64,000 bases of DNA, from contig CACJQE010000005.1 of assembly GCA_902595465.1 (NCBI GenBank), forward strand, positions 18,140 to 82,139, given 5' to 3'. Both the position numbers and the translations under genes were made by a program. This DNA comes from an uncultured Pelagibacteraceae bacterium. Its GTDB lineage: Bacteria > Pseudomonadota > Alphaproteobacteria > Pelagibacterales > Pelagibacteraceae. The notes beneath the pieces were generated by a model. The model saw only the letters and a list, made by a program, of their open reading frames with translations, did no database searches and was not told the origin of the DNA. Below are positions 1 through 8,237 of this stretch, piece by piece (position 1 is the stretch's first letter; every line of letters begins with the position of its first letter).

Positions 1-182
1 TTCTCAATTTTTTCTATATCAATATTAGTATTTATAGAATTTGGATCAAATAATCTTTGTTGATTTCCTTTATCCAAAGCATCTTCGTTATTTATTCTTT
101 CTCTAAGCCAAAAAGGATGTATTTCTTTTTTATTATCTCCACTATTTATAAATACTTTTTTAGAATCGATTTCTATTTTCAT
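1..182 (-). CDS. Gamma-butyrobetaine dioxygenase-like protein, N-terminal part (cut by window edge)
   Basis: The minus strand reads open from an ATG at 182 to the window edge, giving about 60 residues. The start contains the segment HPFWLRER at about residues 23-30. This matches the small N-terminal (DUF971-like) domain of gamma-butyrobetaine and trimethyllysine dioxygenases, Fe(II)/2-oxoglutarate enzymes that hydroxylate betaine-type substrates. The catalytic TauD-like domain would lie outside the window, so the family is inferred from this short motif only. The gene is divergent from the phosphatase at 270, so the gap between them should hold both promoters. Confidence 0.6.
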   Translation of the reverse strand, partial: MKIEIDSKKVFINSGDNKKEIHPFWLRERINNEDALDKGNQQRLFDPNSINTNIDIEKIE

Positions 183-269
183 CTATCTGGATTCTTCTAC
201 CAAATTCTAAAATTTTCAAGATATTTTATTTGAACTAGTTGTATATTTTAACTATTACTCATCAGATAA

Positions 270-1073
270 ATGACCTTCAAAAAAACAAAAGATTTCAGGA
301 TTTATTACACCTTTTTGAATAAGCTTGCTAAGGATTTAACTAATTTCTATTACACTAAACTTAACAAAACTTTTACAATTAATAACAAGTTAAAAGGCAA
401 AGGTTACGATCCAGTTACCAGTGCTGATAAAGCTTTTGAAAAATTTATAAGACAAAAGATTAATGACAAGTTCCCAGATCACCAAATTATTGGTGAAGAG
501 TTTGGAGTAAAAAAAACAAAAAGTCTATTTTCTTGGATAATTGATCCAATTGATGGAACAAGATCATTTGTTGCCGGTAATCCTACATGGAGCAATTTAA
601 TTTCTTTAAATTATATGAATAAACCAATGGTTGGGTTAGCCAATTTCCCAAGAATGAGAAGATATTATTTAAATCAAAATGACAAATCTGCTTTTGTATT
701 TGAAAATGGAAAAAGAAGAAAATTAAAAGTTAACAAAAAAATTAAATTTAATTATTTAAAGTTAGCTGCGGCTTTTCATGGAACTTTGTCTTTTCAAAAA
801 CAAAAAAAAATTATGAAATTTGTTAAGAGAATGCAGTTTCCATGTTTCGATGCACTAACATACTGTCAATTAGCAGAAGGAAGATTAGATGTTGTAGCTC
901 AATGTGCTAACAAAATTTGGGATATACATCCAATAATACCAATTATAAAAGCATCAGGTGGAATAATTACTACATGGGATAATAAGGATGCTTCGTTGGG
1001 TGGAAATATAATTGTTTCAAATAATTCATCAAATCATAAAAAAATTTTAAAATTGCTCAAGCCAGCCACATGA
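270..1073 (+). CDS. Inositol-monophosphatase-family phosphatase (HisN type)
   Basis: A 267-residue Mg-dependent phosphatase of the inositol monophosphatase fold. The metal-binding motifs are visible in order: DPVTSADKA near residue 47, GEEFG near 75, DPIDGTRSFVAG near 92 and WDIHPIIPIIKASGG near 220. The GTRSFVAGNP form is the one seen in HisN-type histidinol-phosphate phosphatases, which release phosphate from histidinol phosphate in the cytoplasm. No other his gene is adjacent, so a different sugar or inositol phosphate substrate remains possible. Its stop overlaps the start of the amidotransferase gene by four bases (ATGA), so the two are probably translated together. Confidence 0.8.
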   Translation: MTFKKTKDFRIYYTFLNKLAKDLTNFYYTKLNKTFTINNKLKGKGYDPVTSADKAFEKFIRQKINDKFPDHQIIGEEFGVKKTKSLFSWIIDPIDGTRSFVAGNPTWSNLISLNYMNKPMVGLANFPRMRRYYLNQNDKSAFVFENGKRRKLKVNKKIKFNYLKLAAAFHGTLSFQKQKKIMKFVKRMQFPCFDALTYCQLAEGRLDVVAQCANKIWDIHPIIPIIKASGGIITTWDNKDASLGGNIIVSNNSSNHKKILKLLKPAT

Positions 1074-1795
1074 AAAATATAATTGTTCTTCAACATATTA
1101 AAATTGAGGATCCTGGTTATATTAAAGATTTAATGTTAGAGGATAAAATTAATATTAAAACTATAGAACTTGATGAGGGTGAAAAGATACCTGATAATTT
1201 AACTGGATTTGATGCAATGTTTTGTATGGGTGGACCAATGGATACTTGGATGGAAAAAGATTACCCGTGGTTAATAGATGAAAAAAAGAAAATCAAAGAA
1301 TTTGTTGTAGATTTAAATAAACCGTATTTAGGTTTCTGTTTAGGTTGTCAATTATTAGGAGAGGTAGTTGGAGGTAAAGTGGTTAAATCAAAAAATCCAG
1401 AAATAGGTATTTTAGATATTAATTTTTTAAATAGTAAAAAGGATGATTTATTATTTAAAGAATATCCTGATATTATTAAATCACTTCAATGGCACTCATA
1501 TGAAGTTCAAAATCTAGAAAATAATAATGATATAACTCTTTTAGCGTCATCTCCTGAAACGAAATACCAAATTTTTAAATACAAAAAACATGCTTATGGT
1601 ATTCAATTTCATATAGAGATAAAAGATACTACTGTAGGAGAATGGGGATGTGTGCCTGAATATAAGTCTGCTTTAGAGAGTCAGTTAGGACAGGGAGCTC
1701 TTAATAAATTTGATAGTGATGCGAAAGACAATATTCAATCTATGAATAAATATTCTAAAATTCTTTACGAAAACTTCAAAAAAATAGTGAATTAA
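1070..1795 (+). CDS. Class I glutamine amidotransferase-like protein
   Basis: A 241-residue cytoplasmic protein with the GATase1 fold. The nucleophile elbow GFCLGCQ places the catalytic Cys at about residue 90, and QFHIEI supplies the His and Glu of the triad. FCMGGPMD near residue 51 forms the oxyanion region. Stand-alone proteins of this type resemble the glutaminase part of GMP synthase and gamma-glutamyl-amine hydrolases, so it may transfer ammonia to a partner or hydrolyse a gamma-glutamyl bond; the substrate cannot be read from sequence. It overlaps the upstream phosphatase gene by four bases. The triad is intact. Confidence 0.8.
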   Translation: MKNIIVLQHIKIEDPGYIKDLMLEDKINIKTIELDEGEKIPDNLTGFDAMFCMGGPMDTWMEKDYPWLIDEKKKIKEFVVDLNKPYLGFCLGCQLLGEVVGGKVVKSKNPEIGILDINFLNSKKDDLLFKEYPDIIKSLQWHSYEVQNLENNNDITLLASSPETKYQIFKYKKHAYGIQFHIEIKDTTVGEWGCVPEYKSALESQLGQGALNKFDSDAKDNIQSMNKYSKILYENFKKIVN

Positions 1796-1810
1796 ATCAC
1801 TTTAGTTTAC

Positions 1811-2407
1811 ATAATTAATAAGTTAGATTTTTATTTTAATAATATAAAAAGTAACAAAGAATTACTTAAATTTATAAAACAAATTCAAATGATATTCCAA
1901 GATCCGTACTCTTCGTTGAATGGTAGGCTTAAGGTTAAAGATATTATTGCTGAACCTATAAAGTTACATGATGCAAATATTAGCTCTAATGAATTAAATG
2001 AGTATATAAATGATCTCTTAGACTCTGTGGAGTTATCCAAGTCTTCAGCTGAAAGATATCCTCATGAGTTTTCAGGAGGACAGAGACAAAGAATTTCTAT
2101 TGCAAGAGCATTAGCAACAAAACCAAGATTATTAGTTTGTGATGAGCCAACATCTGCTTTGGATGTGAGTATTCAGGCTCAAATACTAAATTTACTTAAA
2201 GATTTACAAGAACAACTTAATTTAACTATCCTTTTTATAAGTCATGATCTACCAGTTGTTAGACAAATGTGTGATGATATTGGAGTTTTAAGGAATGGAA
2301 AACTATGCGAGGTGTCTGAGACGGAAGAGTTGTTTAAAAATCCAAATCATGAATATACTAAGGAATTATTAAGATTAATGCCTAAAATAGAAACAATTTA
2401 CAATTAA
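1811..2407 (+). pseudogene. Remnant of an oligopeptide/dipeptide ABC transporter ATPase (OppF/DppF type), N-terminus lost
   Basis: From the first ATG (1889) the frame encodes 172 residues starting exactly at the Q-loop (MIFQDPYSSLN). It continues through the signature FSGGQRQRISIARAL, Walker B LLVCDEP, D-loop SALDVS and H-loop FISHD. The Walker A P-loop and all upstream parts are missing. The same frame stays open back to 1793, and its codons (about NNIKSNKELLKFIKQIQ) still resemble the OppF stretch before the Q-loop. Homology therefore runs upstream of any start codon. This is what a 5' deletion leaves, with the junction just after the amidotransferase stop. No opp permease or binding protein is nearby. 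Without a P-loop it cannot bind ATP normally. Confidence 0.8.
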
Positions 2408-2416
2408 GGAGGTGAA

Positions 2417-2809
2417 ATGGCAGTTTTTAATATGATTGAAGAAGCTGATGCTACAGGAAAAGTGAAAGAGGTATTTGAAGATATAAAAAAGAAGAGAAAT
2501 ACAGACTACATAAACAATTTTTGGAAAATGTTAGCCAACAACCCAGAAACTTTAGAGAGAACTTGGACTTCTATACAGCAAGTGATGAAAAAAGGTGCTT
2601 TGGATGAAATGACAAAAGAGCTTATTTATGTTGCAGTTTCAATGACAAATAGTTGTGAGTATTGTATTAAATCTCACAGTATCGCTGCTAAATCTAAAGG
2701 TGCTACTACAGAGATGTTAAGCGAACTTATTGCAGTTGTTGCAATGGCAAATGAAACAAACAGACTTGTTGAATCATATCAGGTAAAAGTTGACAAAGTT
2801 TATGAATGA
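2417..2809 (+). CDS. Carboxymuconolactone decarboxylase / AhpD-like protein
   Basis: A 130-residue all-helical protein with the AhpD redox motif: Cys80-x-x-Cys83-x-x-x-His87 in SCEYCIKSH. Members act as alkylhydroperoxidases or thiol-disulfide partners; related decarboxylases lack this Cys pair, so a peroxidase or disulfide role is favoured. A strong Shine-Dalgarno (AAGGAGGTG) sits just before the ATG, immediately after the ABC remnant stop. The end overlaps the start of the DUF924 gene by eight bases. Confidence 0.85.
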   Translation: MAVFNMIEEADATGKVKEVFEDIKKKRNTDYINNFWKMLANNPETLERTWTSIQQVMKKGALDEMTKELIYVAVSMTNSCEYCIKSHSIAAKSKGATTEMLSELIAVVAMANETNRLVESYQVKVDKVYE

Positions 2810-3362
2810 TAGAGCCAAAGCAATATTAGATTTTTGGTTTGATGATATGGTCGTTGAAAAGCGATTTAAAAGAGATGATAATTTTGATCAATTGATTAGA
2901 GACAAATTCAAAGATGATCATGAAAAAGCTACTTTAAATGAATATGATGATTGGCAAGATGAACCTTTAAGCACTCTAGCTTTAGTTATTTTATTGGATC
3001 AATTTTCAAGAAATTTATATAGAGATGATAAAAAAGCTTTTGAGTTTGATCATAAAGCAAGACTGATTGTAAATGATGCAGTCTATAACGGGTATCTTGA
3101 TCAAATGGATGAATATCAACGTTTTTTCATGCTATTGCCATACATTCACAGTGAAGAAGTTATAGATCATGATAGAGCATATAAATTGTTGGATAACTAT
3201 TTATCTAATCATCCAAACTATAATGAGATAAAAAAATTTTGGAAAGATCATACCGCTGCAATTAAACGATTTCATAGATATCCTCATCGAAATAAAGTTA
3301 TGGGGAGAAAATCTACACCAGATGAGTTAAAATTTTTGGAGAGTCCAAATTCCTCTTGGTAA
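2802..3362 (+). CDS. DUF924 family protein
   Basis: A protein of 186 residues matching the DUF924 family, recognised from the N-terminal AKAILDFWFDD, the central LALVILLDQFSRNLYRDD, and the C-terminal HRYPHRNKVMGR segment. DUF924 proteins are helical, TPR-like and of unknown biochemical role. I place the start at ATG 2802 (MNDRAKAI) rather than a TTG at 2790, because ATG fits the family N-terminus. The reading frame overlaps the AhpD-like gene by eight bases, so translation is likely coupled. It faces the minus-strand operon with no gap. Confidence 0.85.
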   Translation: MNDRAKAILDFWFDDMVVEKRFKRDDNFDQLIRDKFKDDHEKATLNEYDDWQDEPLSTLALVILLDQFSRNLYRDDKKAFEFDHKARLIVNDAVYNGYLDQMDEYQRFFMLLPYIHSEEVIDHDRAYKLLDNYLSNHPNYNEIKKFWKDHTAAIKRFHRYPHRNKVMGRKSTPDELKFLESPNSSW

Positions 3363-4277
3363 TTATTCTATTGGATAATCCCAAGCATCTCCGCCAATTA
3401 CCTTTGATATAGCAGAAAAATCTTTCGAACTGTTTCCATCCTCACAAAACTTTGAATATATTTCTAATGCCATCTCTCCTAATGGAGTAGATGCATTTGC
3501 ATTTTTAGCACATTCATTTGCAAGTTTTAAATCCTTGTTCATCATACCTGCAGAAAAGCCTGGCTTATATTTATTGTTAGATGGAGTTCCTTCAATTAAT
3601 CCAGGTAAAGGTGGATAAACTGAAATAGGCCAACTATTTCCGGAAGCATTTTTCATAATTTCATGAACTTTCTTTATATCTATATTCAATCTTCTTGCTA
3701 ACATTAATGACTCTGAAGCAGCAATCATTGTTATTCCAAGAGACATGTTGTTACAAATCTTTGCACCGTTTCCGCTTCCTATCTCTCCAGCATGATAAAT
3801 ATTTTTACCCATTAATTTTAAAATAGGTAAAGCTTGATTAAATGCATCATTTGATCCACCAACCATAATATTTAAAGTTGCTTTTTGTGCACCCATCACT
3901 CCACCACTTACTGGTGCATCAATCATCTTAATACCTTTTTCATTTGCTTTCTTTCCTATTTCTTTAGAGGTATCTATATCGATTGTTGAACAATCTATTA
4001 GTAGACAATTTTTAGAAACTTTATCTAGAACACCATTTTCTTTTAAATAAACTTCTTTTGAATGTTTTCCCTCAGGCAGCATAGTGATTACAACAGACGT
4101 TTCACTATTGATTAGTTTTCCAAAATCCTTCTCAACATCAAGATTATTTTCAACTGCTTTATCAATCATTTCTTTAGAAACATCAAAAACCTTAATCTTT
4201 TTCCCTGCGTTCTTTAAATTACAGGCCATTGGGTTTCCCATATTACCAACTCCTATAAAAGCTATATTTTCACTCAT
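3363..4277 (-). CDS. mmsB: 3-hydroxyisobutyrate dehydrogenase-like enzyme
   Basis: A 304-residue beta-hydroxyacid dehydrogenase. The N-terminal Rossmann motif FIGVGNMGNPMA binds NAD(P), DAPVSGGVMGA is the substrate-binding signature, and GSGNGAKICNN carries the catalytic Lys. The C-terminal half has PPLPGLIEGTPS and FSAGMMNKDLKLA, the pattern of true 3-hydroxyisobutyrate dehydrogenases (valine breakdown: 3-hydroxyisobutyrate to methylmalonate semialdehyde) rather than tartronate semialdehyde reductase. It is the last gene of an operon starting with a TRAP transporter, suggesting it oxidises an imported hydroxyacid or its product. Confidence 0.75.
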   Translation of the reverse strand: MSENIAFIGVGNMGNPMACNLKNAGKKIKVFDVSKEMIDKAVENNLDVEKDFGKLINSETSVVITMLPEGKHSKEVYLKENGVLDKVSKNCLLIDCSTIDIDTSKEIGKKANEKGIKMIDAPVSGGVMGAQKATLNIMVGGSNDAFNQALPILKLMGKNIYHAGEIGSGNGAKICNNMSLGITMIAASESLMLARRLNIDIKKVHEIMKNASGNSWPISVYPPLPGLIEGTPSNNKYKPGFSAGMMNKDLKLANECAKNANASTPLGEMALEIYSKFCEDGNSSKDFSAISKVIGGDAWDYPIE

Positions 4278-4289
4278 ATGACATCCTCT

Positions 4290-4511
4290 CTATTTAGTAA
4301 TTTTTTCCACTAATTTATTAACCAACGGTGCAACAAAAGTTGTTGCAACTAATGCAACTGGCAAACTAATAGACCAAGCTTTGAAAAATCTTTTATAATA
4401 AAATTCATCATAACCTGTATTTATAAATGTAATAATTAGGGTCATTAACAAACTCATTCCTAAACCCATAAAAAAAACGAAAAGAATTTTAGAGAATTTT
4501 TTTGGAAACAT
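4290..4511 (-). CDS. DUF2798 family small membrane protein
   Basis: A 73-residue inner membrane protein with two predicted transmembrane helices (about residues 9-30 and 45-65). The pattern FSKILFVFFMGLGMS...TFINTG...AWSISLPVA...PLVNKLV fits DUF2798. Function is unknown. Its ATG shares one base with the stop of the upstream lyase gene (TAATG), so it is translationally coupled to that gene and belongs to the TRAP operon. Confidence 0.75.
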   Translation of the reverse strand: MFPKKFSKILFVFFMGLGMSLLMTLIITFINTGYDEFYYKRFFKAWSISLPVALVATTFVAPLVNKLVEKITK

Positions 4512-5386
4512 TATTTATATTTGTCTTCAATATCGTAATATTCGTTGAAGCCAACTATATCTCTTAAGTCTGAAAATTTAGAAACATTTTTATTATAAAC
4601 TTTATTTTTCATATTATTCAAACATTCTTGCATCGTTTTTACTGATGCACTCATTAGGGTTAGAGGCATTACAGCAATTTTATAACCAATTTCCTCTATT
4701 TCATTAATTTCTAATAATGGGGTTTCACCATCTTCGATTAAATTTAACATATGATGACCTGGAACTTCTTTGATAATTTTTTTCATATCTTCTTTATTTT
4801 TAACAGCTTCAATAAATAAAATATCAACACCAAGTTTTGAAAATGATTGCATTCTTTTAATTGCATCATCTAATCCTCTAGTTGCTATGGCATCAGTTCT
4901 TGCCATTATTAAGATATCTTTATTTCCATATTCTCTTGCGTCCACTGCAGCTTTAATTCTTGAGTTAGCTTCATCAAGATCGACAACATCTTTTCCCTTT
5001 GTGTGACCACATTTTTTTGGCCACTTTTGGTCTTCAATCATCACACCAGCTGCTCCTGCATCCGCATACCCTCTTACAGTTCTAAATACGTTCACTGAAT
5101 TTCCATATCCAGTATCCCCATCAAATATTATTGGAATTGATGTAGCATTGCATATATTTCTTACTTGTTCTGCCATTTCAGAAAAAGAAATTAAACCTGT
5201 GTCCGGCATACCAAGTTTTGTTGATGAAACACTGAAGCCAGACATAAACCCAACTTTCAAACCTTCTCTTTCAATTAATTTTGCTGATAATGCATCAAAG
5301 CATCCAGGCATTACAATTATTTCTGGTCCATCTAATAGTTGTCTTAGTTGTTCTGCTTTATCTTTTGATTTTATTTTTGAAAACAT
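4511..5386 (-). CDS. Isocitrate lyase / PEP mutase family enzyme
   Basis: A 291-residue alpha/beta-barrel enzyme that cleaves or rearranges C-C or C-P bonds of 2-oxo or hydroxy acids. MPGCFDALSAKLIE at the N-terminus, the metal-binding DGDTGYGN near residue 92, and KKCGHTKGK near 125 are family signatures; the Cys of KKCGH is the lyase catalytic residue. PEP mutases that make C-P bonds usually differ in this loop, so a lyase (methylisocitrate, dimethylmalate or oxaloacetate type) is more likely. The position between a TRAP transporter and a hydroxyacid dehydrogenase supports organic-acid catabolism. The exact substrate is not resolved. Confidence 0.75.
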   Translation of the reverse strand: MFSKIKSKDKAEQLRQLLDGPEIIVMPGCFDALSAKLIEREGLKVGFMSGFSVSSTKLGMPDTGLISFSEMAEQVRNICNATSIPIIFDGDTGYGNSVNVFRTVRGYADAGAAGVMIEDQKWPKKCGHTKGKDVVDLDEANSRIKAAVDAREYGNKDILIMARTDAIATRGLDDAIKRMQSFSKLGVDILFIEAVKNKEDMKKIIKEVPGHHMLNLIEDGETPLLEINEIEEIGYKIAVMPLTLMSASVKTMQECLNNMKNKVYNKNVSKFSDLRDIVGFNEYYDIEDKYK

Positions 5387-5388
5387 AT

Positions 5389-6660
5389 TTATAATTTAAA
5401 AGGTATATATAATGCTAGGTCAGGGAATAAGTAAATAACAAATACTGTAAATAACATTATAATGACAAAAGGTATCACACCTTTAGCTATTTCTGACATT
5501 TTTGCTTTACCAATTGCTTGGAGAACATAAATATTTAGTCCAACAGGTGGTGTAATTAATGCACACTCAATCATTAGTGTAAAAATTATTCCAAACCAAA
5601 TTAAATCAATATTCATTGCAGCGATTGAAATCGAAAATATAGGCATCATGATTAAAATTAATGAAAGGGTTTCCATTATAAATCCTAAGATTAGCAAAGT
5701 AATACAAACAACAAGTATAAATAAACCAGTCTCATTAATATTAGTAACTATGAAAGATGATAAATCTTGAGGAATTCTATAAAGCGAAATTGCTTTACCA
5801 AAAACTTTAGCTCCTGCAATAATTATAAATATTGTAACTGTAGTTTTCATTGTCTCCAAACCAGCTTCGATAAAACCTTTAAAATCCAATCTTTTTTTAG
5901 CCACAACATAGATAAATGATATTAAAAAACCAATACCACCTGCTTCTGTTGGTGTATAAATTCCAGCATAAATTCCACCCAGCATAATGAAGGCCATTAA
6001 TAATATTGGCAAACCTCTTTTTGTGTATTTAATTTTTTCTTCTAAAGTACTGGATACATTTTGAACTTCTTTATTAAAAAATTTCACGTAAAAAACTGAA
6101 AAGATAATAAAAAATAATGCTAAAACTATTCCTGGCCCAATTCCTGCAAGAAACATACTTAGTACAGACTCTTCAACAACAAATGCATAAACAATCATTG
6201 GAATTGATGGAGGAATTAAAATCCCTAAAGTTCCACCCGCTGCCAAAATACCTAAAGTAAAGTTTCTGTGATAACCTCTATTAATCATTGCAGGAAATGC
6301 TACAGTTGAGATTGTTGCTGCAGTAGCCACTGATGATCCAGATATAGCAGCAAAAATACTGCAAGAAACTATAGTTGCTATTGCTAAACCGCCTGGAAAA
6401 TTTCCAACCCAGCTTTGAGCAAAATTAAAAAGATCTTCTCCAACACCTGCTTTTAATAATATATTAGACATCATCAAAAACATCGGAACAGCTAATAAAA
6501 TAAAGTTATCTGCCACACTGTAAAAAGTTTGTGGGATCATTAAAGGAGAAATATCTCCAAATAACATTAAACCCAATCCTATAGAACCTAAACCAAATGC
6601 TATTGGCACTCCTAAAAAAAGCACAAAAAATAACAAAAATAAGATTATTGCTACTGTCAT
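5389..6660 (-). CDS. dctM: TRAP transporter large permease
   Basis: A 423-residue polytopic inner membrane protein of the DctM family, the ion-coupled channel of tripartite ATP-independent periplasmic transporters. It shows about 12 hydrophobic segments, the N-terminal LGVPIAFGLGSIGL, the GGTLGILIPPSIPMIVYAF loop and the C-terminal ITPPVGLNIYV motif typical of the family. Length is normal. Its ATG overlaps the dctQ stop by four bases (ATGA). It works with DctQ and DctP to import an organic acid using a sodium gradient. Confidence 0.92.
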   Translation of the reverse strand: MTVAIILFLLFFVLFLGVPIAFGLGSIGLGLMLFGDISPLMIPQTFYSVADNFILLAVPMFLMMSNILLKAGVGEDLFNFAQSWVGNFPGGLAIATIVSCSIFAAISGSSVATAATISTVAFPAMINRGYHRNFTLGILAAGGTLGILIPPSIPMIVYAFVVEESVLSMFLAGIGPGIVLALFFIIFSVFYVKFFNKEVQNVSSTLEEKIKYTKRGLPILLMAFIMLGGIYAGIYTPTEAGGIGFLISFIYVVAKKRLDFKGFIEAGLETMKTTVTIFIIIAGAKVFGKAISLYRIPQDLSSFIVTNINETGLFILVVCITLLILGFIMETLSLILIMMPIFSISIAAMNIDLIWFGIIFTLMIECALITPPVGLNIYVLQAIGKAKMSEIAKGVIPFVIIMLFTVFVIYLFPDLALYIPFKL

Positions 6661-7133
6661 TTAATTATATCTTTGATGTATTTAGGTACTTCGAAAAGCA
6701 CTCTTAATACCAAAAATGCAAAACATAATGGTATCGCAAATTCTGTAAGAAAGGATGGAACATCTAAAATTGTAGAGCTTGTTCTTCCAACTTTAAGAGA
6801 GTCGTAAGCAATTAACCATCCATAATAAAGTACAAATCCACTAAAAATTAAAATGAATATTGCACTTATTAAATCTAATATCTTTTTTCCTTTATCTCCT
6901 ACTTTGTCATATATAACTGTTATTCTGATAAAATCATTTTTATGAAAAGTATAAGTTAAAGCTAAATAAGTAGCCCAAATTTGTAAAAATCGAGAAATTT
7001 CGTTTACCCAAATAGTAGGTGAATTAAATATGTATCTCATGATAACTTCATAAGAAACTATAAAGCCTATCATAATAAATAACGCTGAAGCTAAATAGCC
7101 AGAATATTTTACAATTTTGTCGTAGGTATTCAT
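6657..7133 (-). CDS. dctQ: TRAP transporter small permease
   Basis: A 158-residue membrane protein with four predicted helices and the DctQ hallmark of a conserved mid-region (YIFNSPTIWVNEISRFLQIW). It forms the membrane complex with DctM. An in-frame GTG at 7148 would lie inside the hairpin that follows dctP, so I take ATG 7133 (MNTYDK). The hairpin 3' arm ends in GGGG eight bases before this ATG, so the hairpin may also affect ribosome access. Confidence 0.88.
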   Translation of the reverse strand: MNTYDKIVKYSGYLASALFIMIGFIVSYEVIMRYIFNSPTIWVNEISRFLQIWATYLALTYTFHKNDFIRITVIYDKVGDKGKKILDLISAIFILIFSGFVLYYGWLIAYDSLKVGRTSSTILDVPSFLTEFAIPLCFAFLVLRVLFEVPKYIKDIIK

Positions 7134-7140
7134 TTGAAAA

Positions 7141-7160
7141 CCCCGCACTTAAGTGCGGGG
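7141..7160 (-). terminator. Perfect GC-rich hairpin between dctP and dctQ
   Basis: The sequence CCCCGCACTTAAGTGCGGGG is a perfect 20-base palindrome in otherwise AT-rich DNA. On the transcribed strand it is followed by TTTT, 12 bases downstream of the dctP stop. It looks like a partial (leaky) terminator or an RNA-stabilising 3' stem, allowing more DctP than DctQM. Its 3' arm (GGGG) is close enough to the dctQ ATG to act as or mask a ribosome binding site. Confidence 0.8.
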
Positions 7161-7172
7161 TATTTATACGAT

Positions 7173-8162
7173 TTAAAGTTTGTTTGCAGCTTTTACAAGT
7201 TGATCACCAACTCCACCAACTCCACCTGTTCTAGAAATATAATCATCAATAACAGATGACGATGCTTTTTTAAGAGCAGAAACTTCAGAACTACTTAGGT
7301 TTACAATGTTCATTCCATTTGCTTTTGCTTCTTTGTAAGCCCCAGCTTCAATGTTAGCCATGTCATCTCTAACAGCTTTTTCAGCTACTTTTGATGCTTC
7401 AGCTATAGCGTCTCTTTGTTTTTGAGTTAATGAGCTTAGCCATTTATCATTAGCAACAACAACGAATTCGATATCGCCATGATTTGTAACAGTTAAAGTA
7501 TCCATTACTTGATATAATTTTCTAGATTTTACACCAGATACACCAGTCATACCTGCATCAACTGTATTTCTTTGGTAAGCTAAATATTGCTCAGATCCAG
7601 ATATTAATGCTGGTTTACCACCTAAAGAGCTCACAAAAGCTCCAAGTGTTTTTCCAAATACTCTAATTTTTTTATCTTTAAAGTCAGCTGGAGTTTTCAT
7701 CGGACCACCATTGGATAACATAATTGCTGACCCATAAGCTTGATAATAAAGTGGAACTGCTCCTGTCTTAGCTATTGCAGGATCAAGAATAGCTCTTATC
7801 TCGGATCCAGCTTGAGTTGCTTTTCTTACTTTTTGTTCTGAGTCAAATAAGAATGGAAGATAGAAAACATCAACTTCAGGATTAGTTCCTGCAAATCTTG
7901 TTATAGATGCAACACCAGCTTCGATTGCTCCTGAACCAACAGCTTGTGGAACTTCTTTATCTTTGTAAAGTTGCGCAGAGTCGTAAATCTCAACTTTAAT
8001 GTCTGATCTTGATTCTAATTCTTTTTTAAATACCAAAAGGTTCTGACCTAAGTGAGCCTTTAATGGTAATTGAAGTGTAATTCTCATTTTTGTTTCTGCC
8101 AAACTTGCACTGGCAAAAGAAACGAAAATTAGAGAAAATATTATTCTTTTAAAGATTTTCAT
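7173..8162 (-). CDS. dctP: TRAP transporter periplasmic substrate-binding protein
   Basis: A 329-residue protein with a signal peptide (about 22 residues, cleaved after ASLA) and the DctP-family fold. The helix region KDKKIRVFGKTLGAFVSSLG and the TVDAGMTGVSG segment match solute-binding TRAP subunits. The Arg of KIRVFG sits where DctP proteins bind the substrate carboxylate, so an organic acid is expected. A ribosome binding site (GAGGG) precedes the ATG. It is the first gene of the dctPQM-lyase-DUF2798-mmsB operon, and the promoter should be in the 75-base gap shared with the divergent EamA gene. Confidence 0.9.
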   Translation of the reverse strand: MKIFKRIIFSLIFVSFASASLAETKMRITLQLPLKAHLGQNLLVFKKELESRSDIKVEIYDSAQLYKDKEVPQAVGSGAIEAGVASITRFAGTNPEVDVFYLPFLFDSEQKVRKATQAGSEIRAILDPAIAKTGAVPLYYQAYGSAIMLSNGGPMKTPADFKDKKIRVFGKTLGAFVSSLGGKPALISGSEQYLAYQRNTVDAGMTGVSGVKSRKLYQVMDTLTVTNHGDIEFVVVANDKWLSSLTQKQRDAIAEASKVAEKAVRDDMANIEAGAYKEAKANGMNIVNLSSSEVSALKKASSSVIDDYISRTGGVGGVGDQLVKAANKL

Positions 8163-8237
8163 GTTATTTCCCTCTTTTTTGTTAAATGAGACTATTTAAG
8201 TCGACTTTAAAATTAAATACAATATTAATAATCATCA

